Shown: positions 9,234 through 18,548 of the stretch, in pieces
Layout: the number at the start of each line of letters is the position of its first letter
Position numbering within the stretch: the first letter of the stretch is position 1
Source: Pseudomonadota bacterium
Lineage (GTDB): Bacteria > Pseudomonadota > Gammaproteobacteria > Steroidobacterales > Steroidobacteraceae
Assembly (NCBI GenBank): GCA_023417315.1
Contig: JAEZFW010000017.1
Span: forward strand, 62,001-126,000
Reading direction: 5' to 3'
Length of the DNA: 64,000 nt
Program-made: the position numbers and the translations under genes
The notes under the pieces: model-generated
What the model was told of the DNA's origin: nothing
The model's database searches: none
The model's input: only the letters and a program-made list of their open reading frames with translations

Positions 9234-11178
9234 GAGCTTCTCCCCGTTCGGGCGCAAGCTCCTGTGGGTGATCGCGGGCCTCGTGCTCGCGGCTATCCCG
9301 CATATACCTCATCTGTCGGCTTGGATCGTCGTGCTCGCCTCTGCCGCGATCGCGATTCGGATCTTCACGGAAGTCAAAGGTTGGGCGCTTCCTCCTAAGT
9401 GGCTCCGCATCGTCGTCGCATTCTGCGCGTTGTTCGGCGTGCTGCTCACCTATCGCACGCTGAACGGCGTGGAAGCAGGCACCGCCTTGCTCATCGTGAT
9501 GGCAGGCATGAAGCTGCTCGAAACACGCAGCATTCGCGATCTGACCGTCGTCATCTTTCTTTCGTACTTCGCGCTGTTCTCAGCGTTCCTGTACAACCAA
9601 GAGCTCCTGCGCTTGCCCTACTTGCTTGCAACTGCCTGGTTGCTCACGGCGACGCTGATGAGGGTGCATCAAACGACCCTGTCCATGCCCGTGCGCGAGG
9701 CGGCAGGACTTACGGGGAAAATGATGTTGCAGGCGTTGCCGCTTGCAATACTGCTGTTCATCTTCTTCCCGCGCTTACCGGGCAACTTCTGGGCGATCCC
9801 CGCCCGATCGCAAGCGACCACCGGGCTCGATGACGAGCTCTCGCCGGGCGATGTTTCCGAGCTCAGCATCTCGAGCGCCATTGCTTTTCGTGTGAAGTTC
9901 GCAGGCGAGCTTCCACCTCCGCGGGAACGCTACTGGCGCGGCCCGGTGTTGCACGATTTCGATGGCCGCACCTGGCGCCGTCCGCTGCCGCTCTACATCC
10001 CGCAGTCTGTCACGCCCGCTGGCGAGCACTACCGGTATCGTGTGACATTGGAGCCTCATCAAAGGCCGTGGGTCTTCGCCCTCGAAGTCGTCACACAATG
10101 GCCTGCTCATACGATGCGCACGTCGGATCTACAGCTCATCACTCGGCGCAGCCCGGTGACGACGATGACCTCCTTCGATCTGCAGTCCGCTACGCAATTC
10201 ACGGTGGAAGCGCCATTACCATCCGCCATGCGTAATGCGGACCTGCGCTTGCCTCAAGACAGAAATCCGCGCAGTGTGACGCTCGCTCGCGAGCTGCGTG
10301 CAGAAGCGGGAAGCGATGAGGCCTTCGTGGATGCGGTGCTGCAGATGTTCCGCGAGCAGGAATACTTCTACACCCTCGAGCCTCCCCGACTCGAGCGCGA
10401 TTCCGTGGATGATTTCCTGTTCAACACGCGGCGGGGCTTCTGCGAACACTTCGCCTCAGCCTTCACCGCACTCGCGCGCGCTGCGGGCATTCCGGCGCGC
10501 GTCGTCACCGGCTACCACGGCGGTGAGTACAACCCGATGGGCGAATACTTGATCGTGCGCCAATCGGACGCACACGCGTGGTCGGAAGTCTGGATCGATG
10601 CGAAAGGTTGGGTGCGCGTCGATCCAACTGCGGCGGTCGCGCCGGAGCGCATCGAACGCGGCATCGATGCGGCGATGTCCGAAAACGAACCTGTGCCTGG
10701 GCGCGTGTTGCGCAACAACCAGTTGCTCTCGAGCATTCGCCTGGCTTGGGACGCGGCGAACACCTTCTGGAACAATCAGGTGATCGAATTCAGCGAAAGC
10801 CAACAGCGTTGGCTTGCAGGCAAGATCGGTATCGAGGAGCTCGGGCTGCGGGCTCTGGGGCTCGCAATTGCGATCACGTTCGTCGTCTTCTTCGTTTTTC
10901 TCTCAGGTTATCTCGCTCTGCGTTTTCGACCGCGGCAGAAAGATGCGGTGCTGCAGGTGTACGACGAGCTTTGCCGAAAGTTCGCGAAAGCAGACCTACC
11001 CAGGCTCGCGCACGAGGGTCCGAACGATTACTTCACTCGACTCTCAGCGGCTCGACCGCATCTCGCCCGGCAGCTTGCGGAAGCGCGCATGATTTACATC
11101 GGATTACGCTACGGTCCGACACCGATGCACTCCACTCTGAGCCGCTTCAAGTTCATCGTGAATCAATTGAAGGCCTAG
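9211..11178 (+). CDS. tgpA: TgpA-like transglutaminase-domain membrane protein (DUF3488/DUF4129)
   Basis: The 655-aa product has five or six N-terminal membrane helices (DUF3488), a large periplasmic transglutaminase-like domain, one further helix near residues 550-570, and a cytoplasmic DUF4129-type tail. The thiol-protease-like triad is visible as C411 (in GFCEHF), H455 (in DAHAW) and D471 (in VDPTA). The Pseudomonas homologue TgpA is essential and has transglutaminase activity. The gene overlaps the DUF58 gene, which implies coupled expression with the MoxR/DUF58 pair. Confidence 0.92.
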   Translation: MNAMLKLESFSPFGRKLLWVIAGLVLAAIPHIPHLSAWIVVLASAAIAIRIFTEVKGWALPPKWLRIVVAFCALFGVLLTYRTLNGVEAGTALLIVMAGMKLLETRSIRDLTVVIFLSYFALFSAFLYNQELLRLPYLLATAWLLTATLMRVHQTTLSMPVREAAGLTGKMMLQALPLAILLFIFFPRLPGNFWAIPARSQATTGLDDELSPGDVSELSISSAIAFRVKFAGELPPPRERYWRGPVLHDFDGRTWRRPLPLYIPQSVTPAGEHYRYRVTLEPHQRPWVFALEVVTQWPAHTMRTSDLQLITRRSPVTTMTSFDLQSATQFTVEAPLPSAMRNADLRLPQDRNPRSVTLARELRAEAGSDEAFVDAVLQMFREQEYFYTLEPPRLERDSVDDFLFNTRRGFCEHFASAFTALARAAGIPARVVTGYHGGEYNPMGEYLIVRQSDAHAWSEVWIDAKGWVRVDPTAAVAPERIERGIDAAMSENEPVPGRVLRNNQLLSSIRLAWDAANTFWNNQVIEFSESQQRWLAGKIGIEELGLRALGLAIAITFVVFFVFLSGYLALRFRPRQKDAVLQVYDELCRKFAKADLPRLAHEGPNDYFTRLSAARPHLARQLAEARMIYIGLRYGPTPMHSTLSRFKFIVNQLKA

Positions 11179-11212
11179 CCCGCATGCGAGGCCCGCCTCC
11201 TTCATTGCTCGC

Positions 11213-12040
11213 GTGCTGATATTCATTCTCATCGTCTGCCTCGCGCTCGCGGCGGCTGTATGGTTCATTCTCGGCCCGATCCTGCGCAGTCGCCGCAGAG
11301 AGCGCTGGACGACGCTCGCGATCCCACCACACTGGCGTGAGCACTTGCGTGCTCACATGTCTTTCTACGAGCTCATGCCGATCCCACTACAGGAACGGTT
11401 GTACGGTCTCATGCAGATCTTCTTGCGTGAGAAATCGTTCGTGGGCTGCAACGGACTCGTCGTCACCGAGGAGATGCGTGTTGTGATCGCGGCTTACGCG
11501 TGCCTCCTCGTCGCGAATCGACCGGGCGTACCGGGCAGCCACTTCTATGATGAGCTGATGTCGATCCTCGTCTATCCAACGGCCTTCATCGTGCATGAAG
11601 CGGATGAAGAAGATGGCGTCGTGACCGAAGGACACAGCGTGCTCTCGGGCCAAGCATGGGATTCGCGGCGCATCATCCTCTCGTGGGAGGACGTGCAGGA
11701 GGCCGCCACGGACGGTGCCAACGTCGTGCTGCACGAGTTCGCACACTACCTCGATCTCGAGGACGAAACGATGGACGGTGCGCCGGGACTGGGAAGCGCG
11801 CAGGAGTACGAACAGTGGTCTGCGACCTTTTGGGAGGAATACGATCGTTTAGTCGAGGATGTGGATGCGGGACGCGAGACGTTGCTCGACCCGTACGCGG
11901 CAACTGAGCCCGCTGAGTTCTTCGCGGTCGCGACCGAAACCTTCTTCCACGAACCGCAGGCTCTTCGCTCCGCTCACGGCAAGCTCTACGAGCAGCTCAC
12001 GAAGTACTACCGATTGGATCCTGCGAGTTGGTCAGGTTGA
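11213..12040 (+). CDS. mtfA: MtfA-family zinc-dependent peptidase
   Basis: MtfA is a cytosolic zinc aminopeptidase that in E. coli binds the repressor Mlc (DgsA) and so affects ptsG expression. The 275-aa protein carries the gluzincin motif HEFAH at residues 174-178 with a downstream E in the segment EPAEFFAV. Unlike E. coli MtfA it opens with a hydrophobic helix (about residues 2-24), suggesting a membrane anchor, as in many other proteobacteria. The start is a GTG 34 bases after tgpA. No Mlc or PTS gene is in the window, so the Mlc link is not supported here. Confidence 0.88.
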   Translation: MLIFILIVCLALAAAVWFILGPILRSRRRERWTTLAIPPHWREHLRAHMSFYELMPIPLQERLYGLMQIFLREKSFVGCNGLVVTEEMRVVIAAYACLLVANRPGVPGSHFYDELMSILVYPTAFIVHEADEEDGVVTEGHSVLSGQAWDSRRIILSWEDVQEAATDGANVVLHEFAHYLDLEDETMDGAPGLGSAQEYEQWSATFWEEYDRLVEDVDAGRETLLDPYAATEPAEFFAVATETFFHEPQALRSAHGKLYEQLTKYYRLDPASWSG

Positions 12041-12060
12041 CGAGGATCAAGAATTCTCTT

Positions 12061-12141
12061 GCGGCGACCGCAGCGATCGCGCGACGACAGATGCAGTGCG
12101 GCGCAAAATCGTTGATCTAGATCTTTCGCCGCGGTCGCCGC
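12061..12141. terminator. Inverted repeat between convergent mtfA and MFS genes
   Basis: The 179-base gap between two converging genes holds an 11-bp perfect inverted repeat (GCGGCGACCGC at 12061-12071, its complement at 12131-12141). The palindrome GATCTAGATC lies between the arms. There is no clean U-run, so termination is inferred from position rather than from a classic intrinsic terminator. Confidence 0.3.
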
Positions 12142-12219
12142 GTCCGCCGCGAGATCATTCTGTTTCTCGATCTGCGAGCGATGTGGCCAAAATATCCCGT
12201 TCGATTCGAACGATGTTAT

Positions 12220-13518
12220 CTACACCTGGGTGGCGTGCAGCGGGGCTCCATCGGCTTGCGGCGCACGTCTCGCAGAGATGGCGAGCAAGGCCGCACCAGC
12301 GGCGAACAGAATCACGATCGACAGGATCGCGATGCGTGAGCTGCCCGTGACGAGCGCGGTCGTGCCCATGAGGAGTGGCCCCAGCACCGCTGCGAACTTG
12401 CCCATCATGTTGTAGAAGCCATAAAACTCGCCCGCACGATCGTGCGGGATCAAGCGCCCGTAATAGGAGCGGCTCAGCGCCTGGATGCCGCCCTGCACGC
12501 AGCCTGTCGCGGCGGCCATGATGAAGAATTCGACGACGCTCGTGAGCATGGTCGCGTAGATCGTCACGAGCGTGTAGACGACGATGCAGATGAAGATACC
12601 GATGATCGGGCTCAAGCGTTGGCCCAGCCAGCCGAACAGGAGTGCGGCAGGAAAGCCGATGAACTGAACGAGCAGAATCGCCTGGATGAGGCTGGAGGTC
12701 TCGAGACCGATCGACATGCCGTAGTCGACCGCCATCTTCTGTATGGTGTTCACGCCGTCGATGTACAACCAGTACGACAGCAGGAACAGCCACGCCGCTC
12801 GATACTGACGAATCGTGCGAAATGTGCGGAGCAACTCAGCAAAGCTGTCTTTGACAACCTGCGCCGACAGAATCCGCGGTGTACCAACGTGCGCAGCCTT
12901 GCGCTCTCGTACGAACAAGAAAGTTGGGATGGAGAATAGGGCCCACCAGACGGCGACGGTTACGAAGGATGCCTTCACGGCGGCTGATGCATCGGCTAGG
13001 CCGAAGAAGGCCGGATCGAGTGTCATCCACACGTTGATGACGAGCAGCACGCCTCCGCCGAGATAACCGAACGCATAGCCTGCACCGGATACTGTGTCGA
13101 TCCGATCGCGCGGCGCCACGTCGATGATGAGCGAATCATAGAAGATGATGCCGCCCCAGAATCCGATCGAGGCGAGACCGAACAGCGCAGCCGCCCAGGG
13201 CCAATTGCCCTGCCCCACGATGCTCAATGCGGCAGTCGTGATGACGCCGAGCACGGTGAAGACAGCCAAGAACCGAACTCTAGCGCCGCCCCGGTCTCCA
13301 ATCGCACCGAGTATCGGTGCCATGAGCGCGAGCAAGAGACTCGCCCCACCGTTCGTCATCCCTAGCCAGAACGTGCTCTCCTGAGCCGAGACATCCCCGC
13401 TCCAGTACTGTTTGAAGAACACCGGAAAGAACACGACCATCACGGTCGTGGCAAACGCCGAGTTCGCCCAATCGTAGAAGGCCCAGGAAACGATCGGTTT
13501 GCTAAAGAGTGAGCGCAT
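12220..13518 (-). CDS. MFS transporter, Atg22/UMF1 family
   Basis: The 432-aa protein has about twelve hydrophobic segments and begins with the opening typical of the Atg22-like (UMF1) branch of the major facilitator superfamily: SWAFYDWANSAFATTV. The segment ILGAIGDRGGARVRFL corresponds to the conserved loop between helices 2 and 3. Substrates of bacterial members are not established. The gene is downstream of prfC on the same strand, separated by a tandem-word fold-back element. Confidence 0.88.
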   Translation of the reverse strand: MRSLFSKPIVSWAFYDWANSAFATTVMVVFFPVFFKQYWSGDVSAQESTFWLGMTNGGASLLLALMAPILGAIGDRGGARVRFLAVFTVLGVITTAALSIVGQGNWPWAAALFGLASIGFWGGIIFYDSLIIDVAPRDRIDTVSGAGYAFGYLGGGVLLVINVWMTLDPAFFGLADASAAVKASFVTVAVWWALFSIPTFLFVRERKAAHVGTPRILSAQVVKDSFAELLRTFRTIRQYRAAWLFLLSYWLYIDGVNTIQKMAVDYGMSIGLETSSLIQAILLVQFIGFPAALLFGWLGQRLSPIIGIFICIVVYTLVTIYATMLTSVVEFFIMAAATGCVQGGIQALSRSYYGRLIPHDRAGEFYGFYNMMGKFAAVLGPLLMGTTALVTGSSRIAILSIVILFAAGAALLAISARRAPQADGAPLHATQV

Positions 13519-13526
13519 GTTGCGCC

Positions 13527-13625
13527 GTGATGTAAATGATAGAGGTGACGAAAGTGATGAAGGTGCTCGCCACGCGAGCTTAACCCGCGCAGCTTCGAAC
13601 CTGCACCTGCATCACCTTCATCACT
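13527..13625. repeat. Tandem-word fold-back element, 9-nt word (prfC/MFS gap)
   Basis: The left arm (13527-13566) is four 9-nt units of the form GTGATGAAG followed by GTGC. The right arm (13603-13625) is the reverse complement of the same word; 13 bases pair perfectly (13553-13565 with 13613-13625). The loop begins with its own hairpin, GCTCGC-CAC-GCGAGC. The same plan recurs elsewhere in the window. The element lies between two minus-strand genes. Confidence 0.8.
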
Positions 13626-13631
13626 GCGACG

Positions 13632-15227
13632 CTACGCGGCTGCCGCCAAGTGCTCGCGCGTTTCGCGGAAGTCGAGGTCGGGCCAGCGCTCGAGCGTCAG
13701 CGACAGGTTGACGCGCGTCGGGGCGAGGTAGACGAGCGCGCCCGCGTGATCCATCGCCAAGTTCTCGTAAGCTTTCGTGCGGAACTCTTCCAGCTTCTTC
13801 GGATCCTTGCCGTACACCCAGCGCGCCGTGAAGACATTGACGTTGTCGAACGACGCTTGCACGCCGTATTCGTCTTGGAGGCGAAACGCCACGACGTCGA
13901 ACTGCAGCTGACCCACTGCGCCGAGGATGAGATCGTTATTGCGCAGCGGCCGGAATACCTGCGTCGCACCCTCCTCGCAGAGCTGATCGAGACCTTTCTG
14001 CAGTGCCTTCATACGCAACGGATCGCGCAGCACGACGCGGCGGAACATCTCCGGCGCGAAGTTGGGGATACCGGTGAACATGATCGACTCGCCCTCCGTG
14101 AACGTATCGCCGATATTGATCGTGCCGTGGTTGTGCAATCCTACGATGTCTCCCGCGAAAGCTTCGTCCGTGTGCTGGCGGTCCGAGGCCAGAAACGTGA
14201 GCGCATCGTTGATGCGCATCTCTTTGCCGAGGCGCACGTGAAACAAGCGCATACCCTTCGTATAGCGGCCGGAGCAAATGCGCATGAAGGCGATGCGATC
14301 GCGATGGCCAGGGTCCATATTTGCCTGGATCTTGAAGACGAACCCGGTGAGCTTCTCCTCGAGCGGCTCCACCATGCGCGTCGTGGTCTCGCGTGCCAAC
14401 GGACCGGGCGCGTGTGTGACGAACGCCGCCAACAGCTCGGTCACGCCGAAATTGTTGATTGCCGAACCGAAGAACACGGGCGTCTGCTTACCCGAGCGAT
14501 ACTGCGCGATGTCGAACTCGGCGGCTGCGCCCCGCACGAGCTCGACTTCGTCGCGAAAGGCCGCCGCGCGATCGCCCAGAAAGTGGGCCGCTGCAGCACT
14601 CATCAAGCCATCGATCGTTTCGTTGCTTCCTGCGCGACCTTTCTCGCCAGCTTGATAGACATAGATTCGATCTTCGAGCAGATGATAGATCCCCTTGAGA
14701 TCGCGACCCATGCCGATCGGCCATGTGACGGGCGCGCACTGGATCTTCAGGATCTTCTCGATCTCATCCAACAACTCCATCGGCTCGCGGCCTTCGCGGT
14801 CGAGCTTGTTGATGAAAGTCATGATGGGTGTATCGCGCAGACGGCACACTTCCATCAGCTTGATCGTGCGCTCCTCGACGCCCTTCGCACAGTCGATGAC
14901 CATCAGCGCCGAATCGACGGCCGTGAGCGTGCGATACGTGTCCTCGGAGAAGTCCTCGTGACCCGGCGTGTCGAGCAGATTCACCATGCGTCCGTCGTAA
15001 GGAAACTGCATCACGGAGGACGTGACGGAGATTCCGCGTTGCTGCTCGAGCCGCATCCAGTCGGATGTGGCGTGTCGCGTGGCCTTACGGCCTTTCACCG
15101 TGCCCGCGAGCTGAATCGCGCCACCGAACAGCAGGAGCTTTTCGGTGAGCGTCGTCTTTCCGGCGTCGGGGTGAGAGATGATCGCGAACGTACGGCGGCG
15201 GGCGATTTCGTCGTTTAGCGCGGGCAT
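13632..15227 (-). CDS. prfC: Peptide chain release factor 3 (RF3)
   Basis: RF3 is a translational GTPase that recycles RF1 and RF2 after peptide release. The 531-aa product has G1 SHPDAGKTT (about residues 18-26), G3 DTPGHEDF, G4 NKLD, then the EF-Tu-like domain 2 and the RF3-specific C-terminal domain; E. coli RF3 has 529 residues. A long antisense frame over the whole gene is a codon-bias shadow. No partner release factor gene is nearby. Confidence 0.97.
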   Translation of the reverse strand: MPALNDEIARRRTFAIISHPDAGKTTLTEKLLLFGGAIQLAGTVKGRKATRHATSDWMRLEQQRGISVTSSVMQFPYDGRMVNLLDTPGHEDFSEDTYRTLTAVDSALMVIDCAKGVEERTIKLMEVCRLRDTPIMTFINKLDREGREPMELLDEIEKILKIQCAPVTWPIGMGRDLKGIYHLLEDRIYVYQAGEKGRAGSNETIDGLMSAAAAHFLGDRAAAFRDEVELVRGAAAEFDIAQYRSGKQTPVFFGSAINNFGVTELLAAFVTHAPGPLARETTTRMVEPLEEKLTGFVFKIQANMDPGHRDRIAFMRICSGRYTKGMRLFHVRLGKEMRINDALTFLASDRQHTDEAFAGDIVGLHNHGTINIGDTFTEGESIMFTGIPNFAPEMFRRVVLRDPLRMKALQKGLDQLCEEGATQVFRPLRNNDLILGAVGQLQFDVVAFRLQDEYGVQASFDNVNVFTARWVYGKDPKKLEEFRTKAYENLAMDHAGALVYLAPTRVNLSLTLERWPDLDFRETREHLAAAA

Positions 15228-15325
15228 TAGAGGTTTGATGGCGGGGGAAGGCGCGAGATTGTAGCTGGTCGGTGGTGCCTATGGAGGCTCGGGCTATCTG
15301 AGCGTAGCGGTAACGTTTTGGGAGC

Positions 15326-15438
15326 GGGCCTACCGCCCGGACGTGTTTCAGGACCGGCCGTGAATACGTCCTTGTAAGCCTGCTACGAAAACATTCCCTG
15401 TTTTCGAAGCTCCTGAAACACGTCCGGGCGGTAGGCCC
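15326..15438. repeat. Long inverted repeat, 28-bp perfect arms (prfC/rimI gap)
   Basis: The 376-base gap between prfC and rimI contains 28-bp arms (15326-15353 and 15411-15438) that are perfect reverse complements. The outer ends carry the word GGGCCTACCGCC and the inner ends read TTTCAGGA and TCCTGAAA. The 57-base loop holds a nested stem GAAAAC/GTTTTC. The outer word resembles the GTAGGCC words of the element at 59371-59583. The rest of the gap (15228-15325 and 15439-15603) shows nothing I can name. Confidence 0.85.
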
Positions 15439-15603
15439 TCTGTGCGTGATTCAACGTCCGCTAAGAGAAGAGGACGCAAGATCTGGCCGTTGGCGCTCTG
15501 TCGTAGCTCGGAAAACCGACATCGAATTGCGAGCCGCCTCATGCGGCTGAGCCGAGCACCAACTCCGAATGGATGTGGGAGGGTGTGAGAAAGTCGGGGT
15601 GGG

Positions 15604-16092
15604 CTACGCGTCGGCGCTCAGGACGAGCTTGTAGACGAACGCGTCTTCGCGGCCGCCGACGGCTTGGTAGTACGCCTTGCGAATCCCGATTTGGGTGAAG
15701 CCGAGGGAAACATAGAGCGCAATGGCGGCGGGGTTTGAGGGGCGGACTTCGAGGAAGACGTCTTGCATCTGTGCGGCGCCGGCGCGCTCGAGCAGGTAAT
15801 GCATGAGCTTGCGGCCGATCCCTTGGCTGCGCAGGTCGCTGCGCACGCAGATGTTCAAGATGTGTGCTTCTCCTGCGCCGTAAGACATGATCCCGTAGCC
15901 AGCGACCTCACCTTCGACCTCGACGACTCGACAGAGATAGCCGACGCGGATGCAGTCGCGGAAGACGCCTTCGCTCCACGGGAATGAGTAGGACGCCCGC
16001 TCGACTGCAATCACGTCGGGCACATCCGTCAAGGTCATGGGCCGAAAACGAATCGACGGTGTCGTGCTCGGAGACTTGAGCTCGGCGCTCAT
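15604..16092 (-). CDS. rimI: Ribosomal-protein-alanine N-acetyltransferase (RimI)
   Basis: RimI is a GNAT acetyltransferase that acetylates the N-terminal alanine of ribosomal protein S18. The 162-aa product has the acetyl-CoA loop VRSDLRSQGIGRKLM and the RimI-typical segment LEVRPSNPAAIALY. The start is the ATG at 16092, which overlaps the stop of the upstream glycosylase gene (ATGA); an earlier in-frame ATG at 16152 would add 20 unrelated residues inside that gene. RimI is often next to tsaB; here it is coupled to a uracil-DNA glycosylase instead. Confidence 0.93.
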   Translation of the reverse strand: MSAELKSPSTTPSIRFRPMTLTDVPDVIAVERASYSFPWSEGVFRDCIRVGYLCRVVEVEGEVAGYGIMSYGAGEAHILNICVRSDLRSQGIGRKLMHYLLERAGAAQMQDVFLEVRPSNPAAIALYVSLGFTQIGIRKAYYQAVGGREDAFVYKLVLSADA

Positions 16093-16847
16093 GACGGCAT
16101 CTCGCCTCGGAGTGCTTCGTACGTCCTCACCGCAAGCATTAAATCGCTCCATGCCTTGCGCTTCTCGACCGGGCTGCGCAGCAAGTACGCGGGATGATAG
16201 GTGATGACCATCGGTCGACCCCCGGCGATCCGGTGCAACTTACCCCGCAGCTTACCGATGGGCGTCTGCGTCTCCAGCAGGGTTTGTGCGGCTATACGCC
16301 CAACGCAAAGAATGAGCTTCGGGTTCACGAGCTCGATCTGGCGGAATAGATAAGGGATGCACGCACGTACTTCTTCAGGACGCGGGTCGCGGTTGTTCGG
16401 CGGGCGCGACTTCAGGATGTTTGCGATGAAGACCTGCTCGCGCTGCAGGCCGATCGCCTTGAGCATCGAGTTGAGCAGCTGACCCGCACGGCCGACGAAG
16501 GGCTCTCCCTGCCGGTCCTCTTCCATTCCTGGCGCCTCACCGATCACCATCCAGTCGGCGCTGCGATTGCCCACACCAAATACCGACTGCGTACGGGAAA
16601 CATGAAGCGGACAGAGCGTGCAACCGCGTACGCGGCCGGCGAGCTCATCCCAGGACAAAGCTGAGACGTCCGAAACAAGGGCGAGTGGTACGGAAGGCGC
16701 GGACTGCGGCGAATGCTCGCGGACGGGCGGCATCGAGTCGGGCGGTGTCGCGGGGACATCGCCAATTGGGATGCGGTCCCCTACTCCAGGGCGTTCCCAG
16801 ACATCGATTTCGAGCGCCTTCAGGTAGGCGAGCTTGCGCGCATTCAT
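16089..16847 (-). CDS. Uracil-DNA glycosylase, family 4 (Fe-S type)
   Basis: This family removes uracil from DNA and contains a [4Fe-4S] cluster. The 252-aa product shows the active-site segment GEAPGMEEDRQGEPFVG and the motif YHPAYLLR near the C-terminus. The four likely cluster cysteines are C76 and C79 (CTLC) and two more in RACIPYLF and LILCVGR. About 65 residues of poorly conserved, proline-rich sequence precede the domain, which is common in the proteobacterial subgroup. It lies between pssA and rimI on the same strand. Confidence 0.93.
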   Translation of the reverse strand: MNARKLAYLKALEIDVWERPGVGDRIPIGDVPATPPDSMPPVREHSPQSAPSVPLALVSDVSALSWDELAGRVRGCTLCPLHVSRTQSVFGVGNRSADWMVIGEAPGMEEDRQGEPFVGRAGQLLNSMLKAIGLQREQVFIANILKSRPPNNRDPRPEEVRACIPYLFRQIELVNPKLILCVGRIAAQTLLETQTPIGKLRGKLHRIAGGRPMVITYHPAYLLRSPVEKRKAWSDLMLAVRTYEALRGEMPS

Positions 16848-16924
16848 GGTCAGTGATCAGCGGACAACGACGCGACGCAAGGAAGGCGTGCGCACCAGAC
16901 GCATTCTACAAACATCTCGCCTCA

Positions 16925-17719
16925 TCAAGCTGCGGGTGAGTCGGGCCGCACTTTGTGTTTACGGCGGAGCTTTCGCCAAACCCAGATTGCGGGTGCCGAT
17001 GCCGCATACATCGCGAACAACGTGAACAGCGACTCGGGCGCCAGCGACACGATGACGAATACGAGCGGGATGAGCGAGGCGTACACCCAGCGGATTCGCC
17101 CCCGAACGTCGATGTCCTTGCCGCTCCAGTACGAGAACTTGCTGACCATCAAACCGCCGATGATGATCGTGATCAAGAACGCAAGCACGAGCGCGGGAAG
17201 CCCTCGAACGTCGAATGCGCTTACCACCCAAACGAATCCCGCTACTGCGCCAGCTGCCGACGGGCTCGGCAGGCCCTCGAAGTAGCGCTTGTCGACGACG
17301 GAGGCTCGCGAGTTGAAACGCGCGAGTCGCAACCCGGCCGCGACCGCGTAGAAGAATGCCGCCAGCCAGCCGAAGCGATACCAGAACTGCCCGTAGTCGG
17401 CGATACGCTCGATCCCCCATTGGTACATGACGATCGCCGGCGCGAGTCCGAACGCGACCATATCGCACAGGCTGTCGTACTCCTTGCCGAAATCGCTTTG
17501 GGTCTTCGTCCAGCGCGCCACTCGACCATCGAGCCCATCGAAGAGCATTGCGACGAACACGCCAATGCCTGCGCGGGAGAAATTGCCGTCGATTGCGGCG
17601 ACAATCGCGTAGAAGCCGCCGAACAGCGTGCCTGTCGTGAAGAGGTTCGGCAGCCAGTACACGCCACGCGTCGGCTGTTCCTCTTCCGGCAAGCTGTCGC
17701 TCTGATAGTCCGTGGCCAT
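16925..17719 (-). CDS. pssA: CDP-diacylglycerol-serine O-phosphatidyltransferase (PssA)
   Basis: PssA makes phosphatidylserine, the precursor of phosphatidylethanolamine, in the inner membrane. The 264-aa protein has about eight membrane helices and the CDP-alcohol phosphotransferase signature D-G-x2-A-R-x8-G-x3-D-x3-D, visible from DGLDGRVARW to EYDSLCD (about residues 62-86). This is the integral-membrane, Bacillus-like type, not the E. coli PLD-type enzyme. The first 20 residues are acidic and soluble. The gene is divergent from the lytic transglycosylase gene. Confidence 0.95.
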   Translation of the reverse strand: MATDYQSDSLPEEEQPTRGVYWLPNLFTTGTLFGGFYAIVAAIDGNFSRAGIGVFVAMLFDGLDGRVARWTKTQSDFGKEYDSLCDMVAFGLAPAIVMYQWGIERIADYGQFWYRFGWLAAFFYAVAAGLRLARFNSRASVVDKRYFEGLPSPSAAGAVAGFVWVVSAFDVRGLPALVLAFLITIIIGGLMVSKFSYWSGKDIDVRGRIRWVYASLIPLVFVIVSLAPESLFTLFAMYAASAPAIWVWRKLRRKHKVRPDSPAA

Positions 17720-17953
17720 ATTGATGTTCTGGGTACTGACGTCGACGAATTCAGGGCAAGTGATCCAATGGGCACCCGGGCGCGTTCTCGCGCGCCGTTA
17801 CTTGAGCCGGCTCCTCCTCGGACCTACACGCCTGCAGGGAACCGAGGCATCATAGTGGGCCGCGCGCAGTGCCGCCAACTCGAGATCCCGGCGGTTCGCT
17901 GTGACCTGTTTCACGGCGGATCTTCGGCAACAACAGCACGATGCGCGCCAATT

Positions 17954-18532
17954 ATGGGCTTAACTCGTCGGACACCGCGTTGTTTCCTGAGCCTCGTGCT
18001 TTGCGTGCTGGGCATGCCGGCGCTCGCCGATCGGCAGCAGGATCCTGAGCTCGGCAAGCTCCTGACTCATGCGCTCACGGCGGAGGAGTGCTTCGAGGAC
18101 AAGTTTGCAGAGCAAGTCTGGCGCGCGGCCATGGAGCCCAAACTGTTGAAGCGCGTCTCCGATCCGCAGGAACGCGCTCAGATTCTGCATCACGTCTATT
18201 GCGAAGCGCAGCGGCTCGAGCTCCCACCTGGTCTCGTCATGGCGGTCATCGATGTCGAGAGCAGCTTCAACCGTTGGGCCGTCTCCTCCGCTGGCGCGGT
18301 CGGCCTGATGCAGATCATGCCGTTTTGGCCACGGCAGCTCGGAATGACCAATCAAGAGCTCGTACGCATCCCGCAGAACATCCGGATGGGCTGCACGATT
18401 TTGAAGTTCTACCTCGAACGGGAAAAAGGCGACTACACGCGCGCGCTCGCGCGCTACAACGGCAGCGTCGGCCGGCGCACCTATTCCGATCTGGTGCTGG
18501 TCCGACTCGCCAATCGCTGGCACTTCCAGTGA
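17954..18532 (+). CDS. Lytic transglycosylase (SLT domain), exported
   Basis: The 192-aa protein has a signal peptide (about residues 1-25, cleavage after ALA) and an SLT domain that cleaves peptidoglycan between MurNAc and GlcNAc. The catalytic glutamate is E102 in VIDVESSFN, followed by AVGLMQIMP and the RYNGS segment. The frame stays open far upstream across pssA, but only the portion from the ATG at 17954 is protein-like. It converges on acyP with a 16-base gap, in which GGGCG-GCTT-CGCCC (18536-18549) could form a small shared hairpin. Confidence 0.93.
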   Translation: MGLTRRTPRCFLSLVLCVLGMPALADRQQDPELGKLLTHALTAEECFEDKFAEQVWRAAMEPKLLKRVSDPQERAQILHHVYCEAQRLELPPGLVMAVIDVESSFNRWAVSSAGAVGLMQIMPFWPRQLGMTNQELVRIPQNIRMGCTILKFYLEREKGDYTRALARYNGSVGRRTYSDLVLVRLANRWHFQ

Positions 18533-18548
18533 CTCGGGCGGCTTCGCC

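Noticed and set aside
13650..15218. A 522-codon open frame on the plus strand
   Set aside because: It is exactly antisense to prfC, whose protein is unmistakable. High GC with strong third-position bias keeps the antisense frame open. The product has no domain and is rich in R, H and D.
16955..17953. N-terminal 330 codons of an open frame that continues into the lytic transglycosylase gene
   Set aside because: This part is antisense to pssA and not protein-like; the real gene starts at the signal peptide at 17954.
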